Shown piece after piece: positions 16,961-26,062 of a DNA stretch of 64,000 nucleotides. The translations under genes and the position numbers were made by a program. The notes beneath the pieces were generated by a model. That model was not told the DNA's origin. It saw nothing but the letters and a program-made list of their open reading frames with translations, and searched no databases. Source of the stretch: Aliiglaciecola sp. LCG003. GTDB lineage: Bacteria; Pseudomonadota; Gammaproteobacteria; Enterobacterales; Alteromonadaceae. The number at the start of each line of letters is the position of its first letter. Within the stretch, counting starts at the first letter, position 1. The DNA lies in NCBI RefSeq assembly GCF_030316135.1, contig NZ_CP128185.1, positions 4,092,001 to 4,156,000 on the forward strand. The letters are read 5' to 3'.

Positions 16961-19357
16961 GTGAAAAATAACTACGCCGCAATGGTTATACGCCACGCTA
17001 AGTTAATTCTGGTTCTTTTTACAATCCTTGCCGTAGCATCAATATATTTTGCTCAGCGCTTTAAGATAGATGCATCAGCAGAAACCTTATTACTGAAGAA
17101 CAACAAGATGTACATCCAGACTCAGGTGATGAACAAACGCTTTTCGCCGGACGAATTTATCTTGGTGGCTTATCAACCCAAACAACATGATGTTTTTTCC
17201 GAAACTACTTTCAATGACTTGCAATCACTGAGCAAGGCCTTCGCCGCTTTGCCGCGAGTCAAATCTGTTACTCATATATTGAATGTCCCGCTGCTCGGTA
17301 ACGCCTCAGAGCTCAGCCCCAATGTGGATGCTGACAACTTCACTTGGTTAAATCAACAGTATTCCCCGCAAAAAATGCAGCAACTTTTTGACCAGCATCC
17401 ATTATTTACCGACTTGTTAGTTAACAAAGACCAAACCGCTACAGCCCTGCAAATTGTCTTTAAAAAGGATGCTGCACTAAGCAAGATAAATGATCAAATC
17501 ATCGAAATTCAACAACTTGCCTTAGACAAAGAGTTGACTGATGAGCAACAAGCGCAAATAGAACAACTTAAAACCCAGGCCGACCCTATCGAGCAACAGC
17601 TAAAGCAACAACGCCAACAAGAGATTGATAAAATCTATCAAATTACTGAAGAGTATGAGAGTCGCGCAAACTTTTACTTAGGCGGGGCTTATGTATTGGG
17701 CCAGCAAATGATCGAAATTATTACCCAAGACTTGTTGTTTTTTGGCAGTGCTATTGGTGCCGCCATTGTCATCATGTTGTTTCTGTTGTTTCAGCGCCTT
17801 CGCTGGGTCGTATTACCGGTATTGGCTTGCTCCCTTAGTGTACTGATAACTATCGGAATATTCGGTCTATTGGATTTGCGCACCACCGTTATTTCTTCCA
17901 ACTTTGTCGCCCTGCAATTAATTTTAACTTTGGCGGTAGTCATTCATTTGATTGTTGAGTACCGACAGCTTGCTTTGAAGAATAAGCAAGACAGCCAAGC
18001 TGTATTGTTAGAAAAAACACTCAATTCGAAGTTTAAACCTTGTTTATATGCAGGCCTTACAACTTCGGTTGGTTTTGCATCGCTTATATTCAGTGGCATT
18101 CAGCCAGTAGTAAGCTTCGGCTGGATGATGATAGTTGCTATGACAATTTCCATCTTAGTAAGTCTGTTGTTGTTTCCAGCTTTCATGACGTTATTGCAGC
18201 ATAAACAAGAAAAGGTCGCGACATCCATCACGACTTGGATGGTTAAACGCTTCACCGCCATAAGTCTGGGGTACAGTAAATCAATTTTTGCTGCCGCAGC
18301 TGTCATAGCCGTTATATCGGTTTTGGGTATCCTGCGTTTAGACGTAGAGAATAGCTTCTTAAACTACTTTAAGGAATCAACCAAAGTTCGTCAGGAATTA
18401 ACCTTCATTGACCAAGAATTCGGCGGCTCGACCCCTCTTGATCTGGTTTTCAGCATTCCTAAACAGCAACAAGATAAACAATTAGTTTTGAGCGCCGAAA
18501 CGGTACAAACCCTGCAAAAGATCCATGCCGTGTTAAGCAGCTACGAAGCCACAGGAAATATCACTTCGGTGTTCAATTTCACCGAACTGGCGATGAAAAT
18601 CAACAATAACAAGCCTTTGACCGAGTATGAACTAACCGTAATTTACACCCTGTTAGACGATTCGCTAAAAGACAAATTGCTAGGCGCATATTTTGATCCC
18701 GACACTCATCAACTGCGAGTTAGTACGCGAATACAAGACAGCACTCCTGAGTTCAATCGCGCCGAATTTCTAGAAACCTTACGGGCAGATATGCAAGCCA
18801 TAAACGTTAAGGAGGATCAGTATTCTTTGACCAATTTATTCGTCTTGTATCAGGACATTTTACAGCGTTTGTTCAGCTCGCAAATCCTAACATTAGGACT
18901 GGTTTATATTGGTTTATTTGCAGTACTATTCTTTATCTTCAAATCGTTTACAGTGGCTTTGATTGCGGTCACCCCTAATATACTCACCACTTTAATAATC
19001 TTGGGTGTGATGGGTTGGTTGAATATTCCACTAGACTTGATGACCATCACAATTTCGGCTATTGCCATGGGCATAGCGGTGGATGATACTATTCACTTTG
19101 TGCATCGCTATCTTGAAGAGTCACCCCATCAAGACCCCGAACAAGCGGTACGCAATACTTTTGATAGTGTTGGCTATGCGTTGCTATACACCACCTTAAT
19201 CATCGCCATAGGTTTCGCGCTACTTAGCTTTTCTGACTTTGTACCGAGCATTTTATTTGGTTTATTAACGGGTTTAGCCATGTTAATAGCACTGTTGACA
19301 GACTCCACTCTACTGCCAGCGCTATTGAAACGCTTTGTGGGTAAAGCGGCGACTTAG
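16961..19357 (+). CDS. MMPL/RND-type lipid exporter-like protein
   Basis: A 798-residue RND-fold protein with two halves: an N-terminal membrane helix (LILVLFTILAVASIYFAQRF), a large periplasmic loop, a five-helix block, and the same again. The second half has MTITISAIAMGIAVDDTIHFVHRYLEE, with the double Asp usual in MMPL-type transporters. A Gln/Glu-rich coiled segment lies near residues 175-225. The start is GTG at 16961 with AGGAG about 8 nt upstream. Close relatives (HpnN/MmpL-like) move hydrophobic lipids. It is sandwiched between mlaA and an SDR gene, supporting outer-membrane lipid traffic. Confidence 0.85.
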   Translation: MKNNYAAMVIRHAKLILVLFTILAVASIYFAQRFKIDASAETLLLKNNKMYIQTQVMNKRFSPDEFILVAYQPKQHDVFSETTFNDLQSLSKAFAALPRVKSVTHILNVPLLGNASELSPNVDADNFTWLNQQYSPQKMQQLFDQHPLFTDLLVNKDQTATALQIVFKKDAALSKINDQIIEIQQLALDKELTDEQQAQIEQLKTQADPIEQQLKQQRQQEIDKIYQITEEYESRANFYLGGAYVLGQQMIEIITQDLLFFGSAIGAAIVIMLFLLFQRLRWVVLPVLACSLSVLITIGIFGLLDLRTTVISSNFVALQLILTLAVVIHLIVEYRQLALKNKQDSQAVLLEKTLNSKFKPCLYAGLTTSVGFASLIFSGIQPVVSFGWMMIVAMTISILVSLLLFPAFMTLLQHKQEKVATSITTWMVKRFTAISLGYSKSIFAAAAVIAVISVLGILRLDVENSFLNYFKESTKVRQELTFIDQEFGGSTPLDLVFSIPKQQQDKQLVLSAETVQTLQKIHAVLSSYEATGNITSVFNFTELAMKINNNKPLTEYELTVIYTLLDDSLKDKLLGAYFDPDTHQLRVSTRIQDSTPEFNRAEFLETLRADMQAINVKEDQYSLTNLFVLYQDILQRLFSSQILTLGLVYIGLFAVLFFIFKSFTVALIAVTPNILTTLIILGVMGWLNIPLDLMTITISAIAMGIAVDDTIHFVHRYLEESPHQDPEQAVRNTFDSVGYALLYTTLIIAIGFALLSFSDFVPSILFGLLTGLAMLIALLTDSTLLPALLKRFVGKAAT

Positions 19358-19428
19358 CTTTAACCCTCACAGATTCGCTAAATGGTAACAAACTGCTAAT
19401 CTTGCTAGATGAACCCGTTGGAAAAATC

Positions 19429-20211
19429 ATGTCTTTTTTGAAAAATGTGTTAATTACCGGTGCCTCAGAGGGCATCGGGCGTAGCTTGGCTGAAGTATTT
19501 GCCAAGCATAACCATGAACTCATTCTAGTGGCGCGCAATCGGCAAAAATTGAATGAGCTGGCGATGTATTTAAATGCCAAATATGCAGTAACTTGCCACG
19601 TCTACCCAACGGATCTGAGTGTAGTAGATTCGGCCGAGATGCTATTTTCTCAATTGACCAAAGATAAAATCCCAATAGACATCTTGGTCAATAACGCAGG
19701 CATGATGCAGATAGAGAAGTTGTATTTGGCAGATACCGAAAAGCTCAATCAATTGTTGCAACTCAACATTCAATCCCTGGTGAATATGACTCGTCAATTT
19801 GTTCCTCCCATGGTGGCTCGACAGGCTGGTAAAGTGCTAAATGTCGGTTCAATCGCAAGCTTTATGCCTACCCCTAATTTCAGTGCCTACGGTGCAAGCA
19901 AAGCCTTTGTTCTTTCCTTTTCAGAAGGCATCTCAGAAGAATTAAACGGCACAGGCGTGACCGTTACCTGTGTTTGTCCCGGTATTACCCAAACCAATAT
20001 GTTGCATCAGGCCCAAGGTGTTGAAAAGTATATCCCAAGATTTTTGAAGGCACACCCTGATAGTCTAGCCAGCGAAGCATATAACGCGCTGATGAAAGGT
20101 GAAGTGGTATTTTTAGATAAGTTAGCCAATAAATTATTGGTGCAATGGGCTACCCATTATCCGCGATGGATGGTGCGCAAAGTAAACGGGTTATTTAGTA
20201 AATTTAGTTGA
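19429..20211 (+). CDS. Short-chain dehydrogenase/reductase (SDR)
   Basis: A classical SDR of 260 residues from the ATG at 19429. Longer in-frame versions beginning at TTG 19402 add nine residues ahead of the Rossmann strand and are less likely. Motifs: VLITGASEGIGRSLA (NADP(H) loop), DILVNNAGMM, and GSIASFMPTPNFSAYGASKAF with the Ser, Tyr, Lys triad. VCPGITQT is the usual post-catalytic segment. It lies 71 bp after the MMPL-type exporter and is probably co-transcribed. It likely reduces a lipid-derived carbonyl, but no substrate is indicated. Confidence 0.88.
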   Translation: MSFLKNVLITGASEGIGRSLAEVFAKHNHELILVARNRQKLNELAMYLNAKYAVTCHVYPTDLSVVDSAEMLFSQLTKDKIPIDILVNNAGMMQIEKLYLADTEKLNQLLQLNIQSLVNMTRQFVPPMVARQAGKVLNVGSIASFMPTPNFSAYGASKAFVLSFSEGISEELNGTGVTVTCVCPGITQTNMLHQAQGVEKYIPRFLKAHPDSLASEAYNALMKGEVVFLDKLANKLLVQWATHYPRWMVRKVNGLFSKFS

Positions 20212-20256
20212 GCAGTATATGTGCGCTTTTGTGGCGGCTACAAAACCATATAAAAA

Positions 20257-20290
20257 GACTCAGTGACAACAAGCCTGTTGTCACTGAGTC
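20257..20290 (-). terminator. Strong terminator of the TonB receptor gene (possibly bidirectional)
   Basis: Perfect 14-bp arms, GACTCAGTGACAAC (20257-20270) and its complement (20277-20290), with a 6-nt loop. On the minus strand it is followed by TTTTT, so it terminates the receptor transcript. It could also serve the convergent SDR. Confidence 0.85.
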
Positions 20291-20329
20291 GAATGTTATG
20301 TTCAATTTAAGTTAGATACGCAACTAGCC

Positions 20330-22177
20330 TTAAAAAGTATATTGCATGCCAATACGCATGTTGGCTTCATCATTCACGAAACCGACTGATTCTTGGTATT
20401 CTTTGGCCAACAGGTTTTCAATGTTGAATGAGGTTGTCAATTGTTCGGTCACTTGCCATTGGCCTGACAATCCATATTTTGCATAACCGCCTAATTCCAC
20501 CAAACCTGTAGCTATTGAGCTATCTAAATACTTGTCTCTGAAGTCCGCAAACAGGCTAAGGGTAACAGTGTCCCAACTTCCATCTAAGGCCACACCACCA
20601 AACCATTTAGGGCGGCGTCGCAGCTGACTTGGGCCGTCATCAACTTCAAGCTCAGTATAGGTAACATCAGCAGATAGACTTAACCACTGATTAATTTTGC
20701 CAAAGGCACTGAGTTCAATCCCGGTTGCATCAACGCTACTGCGATTCACTGAGGTAAATAATTCGGCGTCAAAATCAACTAAGTCTGAATAGTGGTTATC
20801 AAAATAGAGTATGGAAAATTGACTATCTTGTGAGGCTACTTTCATCCCGACTTCGGCATTTTCACTGCGCTCAGGTTTCAAATCAGCATTACCAATCAGT
20901 GGATGAGCTAATGCAAAGAAACTCGGTAACTTAAACCCTTCGTTATAAACCGCAAACAACTGGATTGTTTCGGACACGGCGTAATCGGCACCGATCCGCA
21001 ATGAGGTTTCACTGTCGAAATTGTCAGATTTATCATATCTGAGGCCCATATCAAGGGTATAATTTGCTTGCTCATATTGCGCTTCGGCAAATGCACTGCG
21101 GGTATCTTGCTGCAACACAAAATCTACTGGCAAAGGGAAACCAAAATCAATTGAACCATCGTTGCGGCCCTCTGCATTTCGACCATTCACTCCAAACACC
21201 AAGGTAGTGGATTGATTCAATTGATGCTTGGCGAAGACTTCTACCTCGAAGCGCTCAAATTCAGAATCCACCATGCTAGCAGGCACGCCAGACAGCACGC
21301 CTTCTGCAATACCTGGACTATTGGAAGACTCTTGACGATTTAACCAAGAAAGATTGCCACTGAGGCTAGTTTTGTCAGACAACGCATAGACATGCCTGAG
21401 GCCCACCAACCATTGTTCACTGTCACGGGTTTCTGCAATTTGTGGCAGCGCATATTCTTCTCCACCGGAATCTTCGGCAAAGCCAACATTGTCGCTATTG
21501 CTAAAGGTTATCAGCAACTCATTACTGACTTTTTCAGTATCAAAGCCAAGCTTAAATAAGCCTTGCTGAGTATCAATGCTAGCGAAATCAGATGATTTAC
21601 GCTTACGACTAGAAACACTGGCTAATAAATCCACGCCGTTATCTAAACTGGTGGAAAATGTTCCGCTGGCATTTAATTGCTCATCGGTGCCAAATTCAAC
21701 CCCAATCGACTGGGGCGCAGAACTGCGGGTAACTATATGGATAACACCGCTGATGGCTTCCCCACCATAGACCGCACTAATGCCGCCACGATAGACTTCG
21801 ATTCGATCGATAGCACTGGGATTAATTTGATTAAAATCGAAACCACCACCCCGGCTATTGGTTGGATCATTGACCGCAACACCGTCAATTAATACCAGAG
21901 TGAAATTGGATTCTCCTCCTCGTAAAGAGACAAAAGGAATTCCACCAGCGGCGCCATTTTCAGCAATAATAATGTTAGGAATACGACGCAACAAATCCAA
22001 AGTAGACGCAGGATTGAAGGCTTCGATTTGGCTTCTAGAAAGCGACGAATAACTGCCTTGGCTTTGTTTGGCAATTCGCGTTCCCGTTACTTGGAGGGTT
22101 TCTATCTCGGGTTGAGCCATCAGTGAACAGGCATACAAAGGCGCAACACAACACAAAATATTCTTTAAATTCACCAC
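20330..22177 (-). CDS. TonB-dependent outer-membrane receptor, BtuB-like
   Basis: A 615-residue receptor from the GTG GTG pair at 22172-22177, which has AAGGA 6-7 nt upstream and gives a signal peptide (NLKNILCCVAPLYACSLMAQ). A longer frame to 22270 lacks these signals. The plug domain is clear: SRSQIEAFNPASTLDLLRRIP, VSLRGGESNFTLVLIDGVAVND and IDRIEVYRGGISAVYGGEAISGVIHIVT. About 22 beta strands follow, ending in aromatic F (MRIGMQYTF). The compact plug and barrel resemble BtuB-type receptors, but no cobalamin riboswitch or B12 genes were seen, so the ligand is open. Confidence 0.88.
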   Translation of the reverse strand: MVNLKNILCCVAPLYACSLMAQPEIETLQVTGTRIAKQSQGSYSSLSRSQIEAFNPASTLDLLRRIPNIIIAENGAAGGIPFVSLRGGESNFTLVLIDGVAVNDPTNSRGGGFDFNQINPSAIDRIEVYRGGISAVYGGEAISGVIHIVTRSSAPQSIGVEFGTDEQLNASGTFSTSLDNGVDLLASVSSRKRKSSDFASIDTQQGLFKLGFDTEKVSNELLITFSNSDNVGFAEDSGGEEYALPQIAETRDSEQWLVGLRHVYALSDKTSLSGNLSWLNRQESSNSPGIAEGVLSGVPASMVDSEFERFEVEVFAKHQLNQSTTLVFGVNGRNAEGRNDGSIDFGFPLPVDFVLQQDTRSAFAEAQYEQANYTLDMGLRYDKSDNFDSETSLRIGADYAVSETIQLFAVYNEGFKLPSFFALAHPLIGNADLKPERSENAEVGMKVASQDSQFSILYFDNHYSDLVDFDAELFTSVNRSSVDATGIELSAFGKINQWLSLSADVTYTELEVDDGPSQLRRRPKWFGGVALDGSWDTVTLSLFADFRDKYLDSSIATGLVELGGYAKYGLSGQWQVTEQLTTSFNIENLLAKEYQESVGFVNDEANMRIGMQYTF

Positions 22178-22416
22178 ATTTTTCCTTTGTAAGTACCGAA
22201 TCTTTGTTCGATACAGAAGCTGAAGAGTTAACTTGATGAGGATAGTAAACGCTTTTGTAAATGCGATCATCCTTCGACATAACTTTTTGATTTAAATCTT
22301 TAAATTAATTAGATTTTGGGTAAATAGTACGCACTGAATAGAACCTGTTTCGGAATGGCGACATTCAACTTTGGATATAATTACACACTTGCGGGTAATA
22401 AATAAACCCAATCATG

Positions 22417-23034
22417 CTATTCGCTGCCAGTACCCAAGTTACGCAACTGCATGTAACTGGCTAATTGCCTCGCATCAGCGTGAGGACTTGTCTGCAACGC
22501 AGTAAAAACACTATTCTGGTCTGCGGCACTGCGATGCTGACCGAGCTTTTCTTTAGCTTGAATGTCATCGATGACTATTTTAAAACCGACAATCGCCTGA
22601 TCTAATTTCCGCTGATAGCTTTTGGGCATAACCTCAGTATTTTGCAGTAGTGCAGGTTCAAATTGTGCGACCAATTTGTCCAGCGCAATGCTACTTTGTG
22701 TGTCATCAAGTAGCTCAACCTTGCCATAACAATGCACAGCAGCATAGTTCCAGGTGGGAACCGCCGGAGTGGTTTGGTACCAAGTCGGTGAGATATAACT
22801 ATGGGGACCATTGAATACAACTAGTACCCGCTGATCCTGAAGATTTTTCCACTGTGAGTTGGCTCTGGCCATATGCCCATAAAGCACGCCTTTTTCAGCC
22901 TCATCCGACTCTAATACTAGAGGCAAATAAGTCACATCCAATGTGCTGGTAATAAGTTGACCGAAGCTATATTGCCGAATAAAGCGGACAATGACCTCAT
23001 CGTCATTGAGCTGCATATTTTTTGGTATGTACAT
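22417..23034 (-). CDS. PaiB-like FMN-binding split-barrel protein
   Basis: A 205-residue protein matching the PaiB/FMN-binding negative transcriptional regulator family: MYIPKNMQLNDDEVIVRFIRQ, YGHMARANSQWK, VVFNGPHSYISPTWY and VPTWNYAAVHCYGKVEL. PaiB proteins were named from Bacillus protease and sporulation control; the fold is a flavin-binding split barrel with no HTH. It is divergent from the hemolysin-family operon starting at 23245, so it could influence it, although nothing in the sequence proves this. Confidence 0.85.
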   Translation of the reverse strand: MYIPKNMQLNDDEVIVRFIRQYSFGQLITSTLDVTYLPLVLESDEAEKGVLYGHMARANSQWKNLQDQRVLVVFNGPHSYISPTWYQTTPAVPTWNYAAVHCYGKVELLDDTQSSIALDKLVAQFEPALLQNTEVMPKSYQRKLDQAIVGFKIVIDDIQAKEKLGQHRSAADQNSVFTALQTSPHADARQLASYMQLRNLGTGSE

Positions 23035-23244
23035 CTTCGTCCTAAAGTGGTGAATGATATGGGTTGAGCATTGCCAAGTTTATTCACTAAGGCGTTAGAG
23101 TAGCGAATATGCTGGTGCTTGGATGGGCAATTATGTAGCTAAAAATTTAAATCCTCAATTTAAGATTGCGTTAAGTTTAATCAATTAAAGTTACGCTCAC
23201 GATAAGGAAACCCTTTTTGGTTTCATTTAAATAAGTGAGCAAAT

Positions 23245-23931
23245 ATGCAACAGGCATGGCTAAATCCGTCCAGCATCACGCTACCAAAAGCGCGCGTATC
23301 AAGCGCGAATAAGATAAACACTATTGCACTGAGTGCGATACATTCGCGCCGTGAAGAAGTGGAATCTTTTATAGCAGAGGGGTTTTACCGCTCATATAAA
23401 GCTCAGGTTACTTCATTTGCACCTATTCTATTAGCCGCTCAAAGCCAGCAGATTCATGCAGCCCTAGGGATTAGAAATGCACAGAGTGGCTTTTTTGTCA
23501 GTCAATATTTTGAGCAACCTCTAGAACAAGTGCTAGCCCAGCGCAACTTGCAATCTGCCGAACTAAAACTGGCAGAAATAGGTAACCTGTACAGTACTTC
23601 TCAGCGGTTTTCTATCCCGTTAATGATAAGTGCTGCGCTGGCTCTGGTTATGAATGATTACACCCACTTAATCTTCACAGGTACGCCAAAAGTGAATGAC
23701 ATTCTAACCTCCTACGGAGTCGAATTAACCGCCCTTGCTCAAGCCCAGCAAGCAAAAGTAGAACAAGGCAAAGATGATTGGGGAAGCTATTACTCGGCTT
23801 ATCCCATAGTCATGTTAGCCAACCTCAATGATGTGATTGCCGCCATTATGGCGCGACCCGCACTGAGCGCATTGTTTGACTCATTGGACGGCGAGTTAAC
23901 CAGCGTTCATCAACAATTGAGGTGTTTATGA
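23245..23931 (+). CDS. Thermostable hemolysin (delta-VPH) family protein
   Basis: A 228-residue protein with the family pattern: EEVESFIAEGFYRSYKAQVTSF, ALGIRNAQSGFFVSQYFEQPLE, LKLAEIGNLYS, LIFTGTPKVNDILTSYGVELTALAQA and WGSYYSAYPIVMLANL. I recall the family as GNAT-like in fold, which would make it an acyltransferase rather than a toxin; the hemolysin name is historical. It has no signal peptide. It is first in a five-gene operon and its TGA overlaps the ATG of the AMP ligase. A cytosolic acyl transfer in a small pathway is my inference. Confidence 0.85.
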   Translation: MQQAWLNPSSITLPKARVSSANKINTIALSAIHSRREEVESFIAEGFYRSYKAQVTSFAPILLAAQSQQIHAALGIRNAQSGFFVSQYFEQPLEQVLAQRNLQSAELKLAEIGNLYSTSQRFSIPLMISAALALVMNDYTHLIFTGTPKVNDILTSYGVELTALAQAQQAKVEQGKDDWGSYYSAYPIVMLANLNDVIAAIMARPALSALFDSLDGELTSVHQQLRCL

Positions 23932-25379
23932 TAGAAACAATTTTAAGCTCCGCAGAGCCCTCTGCAATCGCTTTGGTTTGTGGCCAAAATCAGATTTCTT
24001 ACCAGCAACTTGGTGACAATATCACTGTGCGAGTTAACTGGCTTAAAGCCAATGGCGTCGAAAGGCTGGCAATGGCGCTCGATAATGGTTTGGAATGGGT
24101 TTATTTCGACTTGGCTTGTACAGCGGCAGATATATGCATCATTCCGATTCCTGGTTTTTTCAGCCCCGCTCAGCAGGCTCATCTGTTACAAAAAAGTGGA
24201 GCCGATTTGCTAATTAGTGATGTTGCCGCTGAGCAATTACACAACACGCCCTTTACTGATATTTATTATCAGTTGAATCCTATTGAGCAGCTTTGTGCTA
24301 TGCCAAATAATACCGGAAAAATCACCTTTACCTCAGGTTCAACCGGCACGCCGAAAGGGGTGTGTCTGAGCCATCATTCCCAACATGTGGTTGCTCAGTC
24401 TCTGGTTGAGACCATAGGAATACAGCAACCTCGTCACTTGTGTTTATTACCTCTTGCAACGTTATTAGAGAACATCGCGGGGGTATACGCCCCTTTACTT
24501 GCCGGTGGAACCGTTATCTTAGCAACAAGCGCACAACGGGGTTTTAAAGGCAGTCGATTGACCGATATACCCGCCATGCTGGCACTGATCCAACACAGTC
24601 AGCCTAATACCCTCATTTTGGTTCCAGAACTGCTCTTAGTGTTGCTATCAGCCTGCCAGCAGGGTTGGCAGGTGCCAGCTTCATTGCAGTTTATTGCCGT
24701 GGGGGGCGCAAAGGTTTCAGCCAGTTTGTTGAATCAAGCTAAGCAAGCAGGATTGCCGGTTTATCAAGGCTATGGGCTATCCGAATGTGTCTCGGTTGTT
24801 GCGCTAAATACAGCTAAACATGACATCTTTCAATCGGTAGGAAAGGTCCTAGCACACAACCAAATCACCCAACAATCAGGAGAAATTGTGGTAAGGGGTA
24901 ACTTGTTTCTGGGCTACTTGGATGAACCTGAGACCTTCCATCCCGAACAAGTACTCACCGGTGATCGTGGTCGAGTAGAGGATGGCTATGTGTATGTGGA
25001 GGGAAGAACTAAGCACCTTATTATCAACTCATTTGGGCGTAATGTCTCACCAGAGTGGATTGAAGCGGAGCTTATCGCCAGTGGCCTATTTGCCCAAACC
25101 ATAGTACTTGGTGAAGCCCGGCCACATTGTGTAGCGCTCTTGGTACCTATCTCCAAGCAAATTAGCGAAGCCCAAATTACTTTTGCAATAGGCCAAATCA
25201 ACGCAGCACTGCCAGATTATGGCCAGATAAAAGCCTGGTCTTGCATCTCACCTATGACTTACCAAGCAGGCCTATTGACCGCCAATGGAAAACTGCAAAG
25301 AGCTAACATTAGCCACACGTACCAGAGATTAGTTGAATCACTTTATCAGTCTGATAATCAATTTGAAGTGGAGTATTAA
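23928..25379 (+). CDS. AMP-binding acyl-CoA/acyl-adenylate synthetase
   Basis: A 483-residue ANL-superfamily enzyme from the ATG at 23928 (ATGA overlap; GAGG a few nt upstream). Motifs: TGKITFTSGSTGTPKGVCLS (P-loop), YQGYGLSECVSVVALN, GDRGRVEDGYVYVEGRTKHL and SFGRNVSPEWIEAEL, with a C-terminal catalytic lysine in LTANGKLQRAN. It is shorter than typical long-chain synthetases (about 550). It activates a carboxylate as adenylate or CoA thioester. The neighbours suggest a fatty or similar acid passed to the haem-oxygenase-like diiron protein. Confidence 0.9.
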   Translation: MIETILSSAEPSAIALVCGQNQISYQQLGDNITVRVNWLKANGVERLAMALDNGLEWVYFDLACTAADICIIPIPGFFSPAQQAHLLQKSGADLLISDVAAEQLHNTPFTDIYYQLNPIEQLCAMPNNTGKITFTSGSTGTPKGVCLSHHSQHVVAQSLVETIGIQQPRHLCLLPLATLLENIAGVYAPLLAGGTVILATSAQRGFKGSRLTDIPAMLALIQHSQPNTLILVPELLLVLLSACQQGWQVPASLQFIAVGGAKVSASLLNQAKQAGLPVYQGYGLSECVSVVALNTAKHDIFQSVGKVLAHNQITQQSGEIVVRGNLFLGYLDEPETFHPEQVLTGDRGRVEDGYVYVEGRTKHLIINSFGRNVSPEWIEAELIASGLFAQTIVLGEARPHCVALLVPISKQISEAQITFAIGQINAALPDYGQIKAWSCISPMTYQAGLLTANGKLQRANISHTYQRLVESLYQSDNQFEVEY

Positions 25380-25380
25380 G

Positions 25381-26052
25381 ATGAATTTATATCAACGTTT
25401 GCAACAAGAGACCCAGTCCCAACGAGACTATCTAGTTAGCTCTCCGGTCATACAGCGATGCTTCAGCGGCGAAATTATCTTAGATGATTACATCGCGTTT
25501 TTACAACAGGCCTATCACCACGTGAAGCACACGGTTCCGTTGCTTATGGCTACCGGCAGCGAGCTACCGGAAAGTAAAGAATGGTTACGCGAAGCGGTAG
25601 GTGAATATATTGACGAGGAAATGGGCCATCAAGAGTGGATCCTAAATGACTTGGCCGCTTGTGGTGTCGACAAACAAAGTGCCCGGCGTAGCCAACCTTC
25701 AGCCGCAACAGAATTAATGATTGCCTATGCCTATGATTGCATTAGACGCAAGGATGCTTTGTGCTTTTTTGGAATGGTATTTGTGTTGGAAGGCACCAGT
25801 ATTGCCTTAGCCGACAACGCTGCGCTGACCATAGCCGAAAAACTTAACTTACCTAAAAAGGCCTTTAGTTATCTGAGCTCCCACGGGTCACTCGATCAAG
25901 AACACATAGTGTTTTATCAAAATCTAATGAATAAAATAGACGATAGAGCTGAGCAAGATTTGATTATTCATAGTGCCAATATGTTCTTCAGATTGTATGC
26001 CAATATCTTTCGTGAACTCAGCACTGAACATGGCCTTGCGCTAGTCGCATAA
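25381..26052 (+). CDS. Haem-oxygenase-like diiron oxidase/oxygenase candidate (TenA/PqqC superfamily)
   Basis: A 223-residue all-helical protein from the ATG at 25381 (GGAG upstream). It would be annotated TenA family, but it carries a full set of candidate metal ligands of haem-oxygenase-like diiron oxidases: Glu80 and His83 in DEEMGHQEW, Glu137 in FVLEGTS, and His168, Asp172, His175 in SHGSLDQEH. The spacings (E-x2-H, then 54 residues, then 31, then H-x3-D-x2-H) are close to those I recall for UndA and CADD. Such enzymes use Fe2 and O2 to decarboxylate, desaturate or hydroxylate. It lies between an AMP ligase and an SDR. Confidence 0.8.
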   Translation: MNLYQRLQQETQSQRDYLVSSPVIQRCFSGEIILDDYIAFLQQAYHHVKHTVPLLMATGSELPESKEWLREAVGEYIDEEMGHQEWILNDLAACGVDKQSARRSQPSAATELMIAYAYDCIRRKDALCFFGMVFVLEGTSIALADNAALTIAEKLNLPKKAFSYLSSHGSLDQEHIVFYQNLMNKIDDRAEQDLIIHSANMFFRLYANIFRELSTEHGLALVA

Positions 26053-26062
26053 GGAGAAATCA

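Noticed and set aside
22178-22416. Cobalamin riboswitch before the BtuB-like receptor
   Set aside because: I could not find the conserved B12-box or core helices, so the ligand was left open.
25333-25380. Longer N-terminus for the diiron protein
   Set aside because: The extension lies inside the AMP ligase gene; the ATG at 25381 has a GGAG site and fits the family start.
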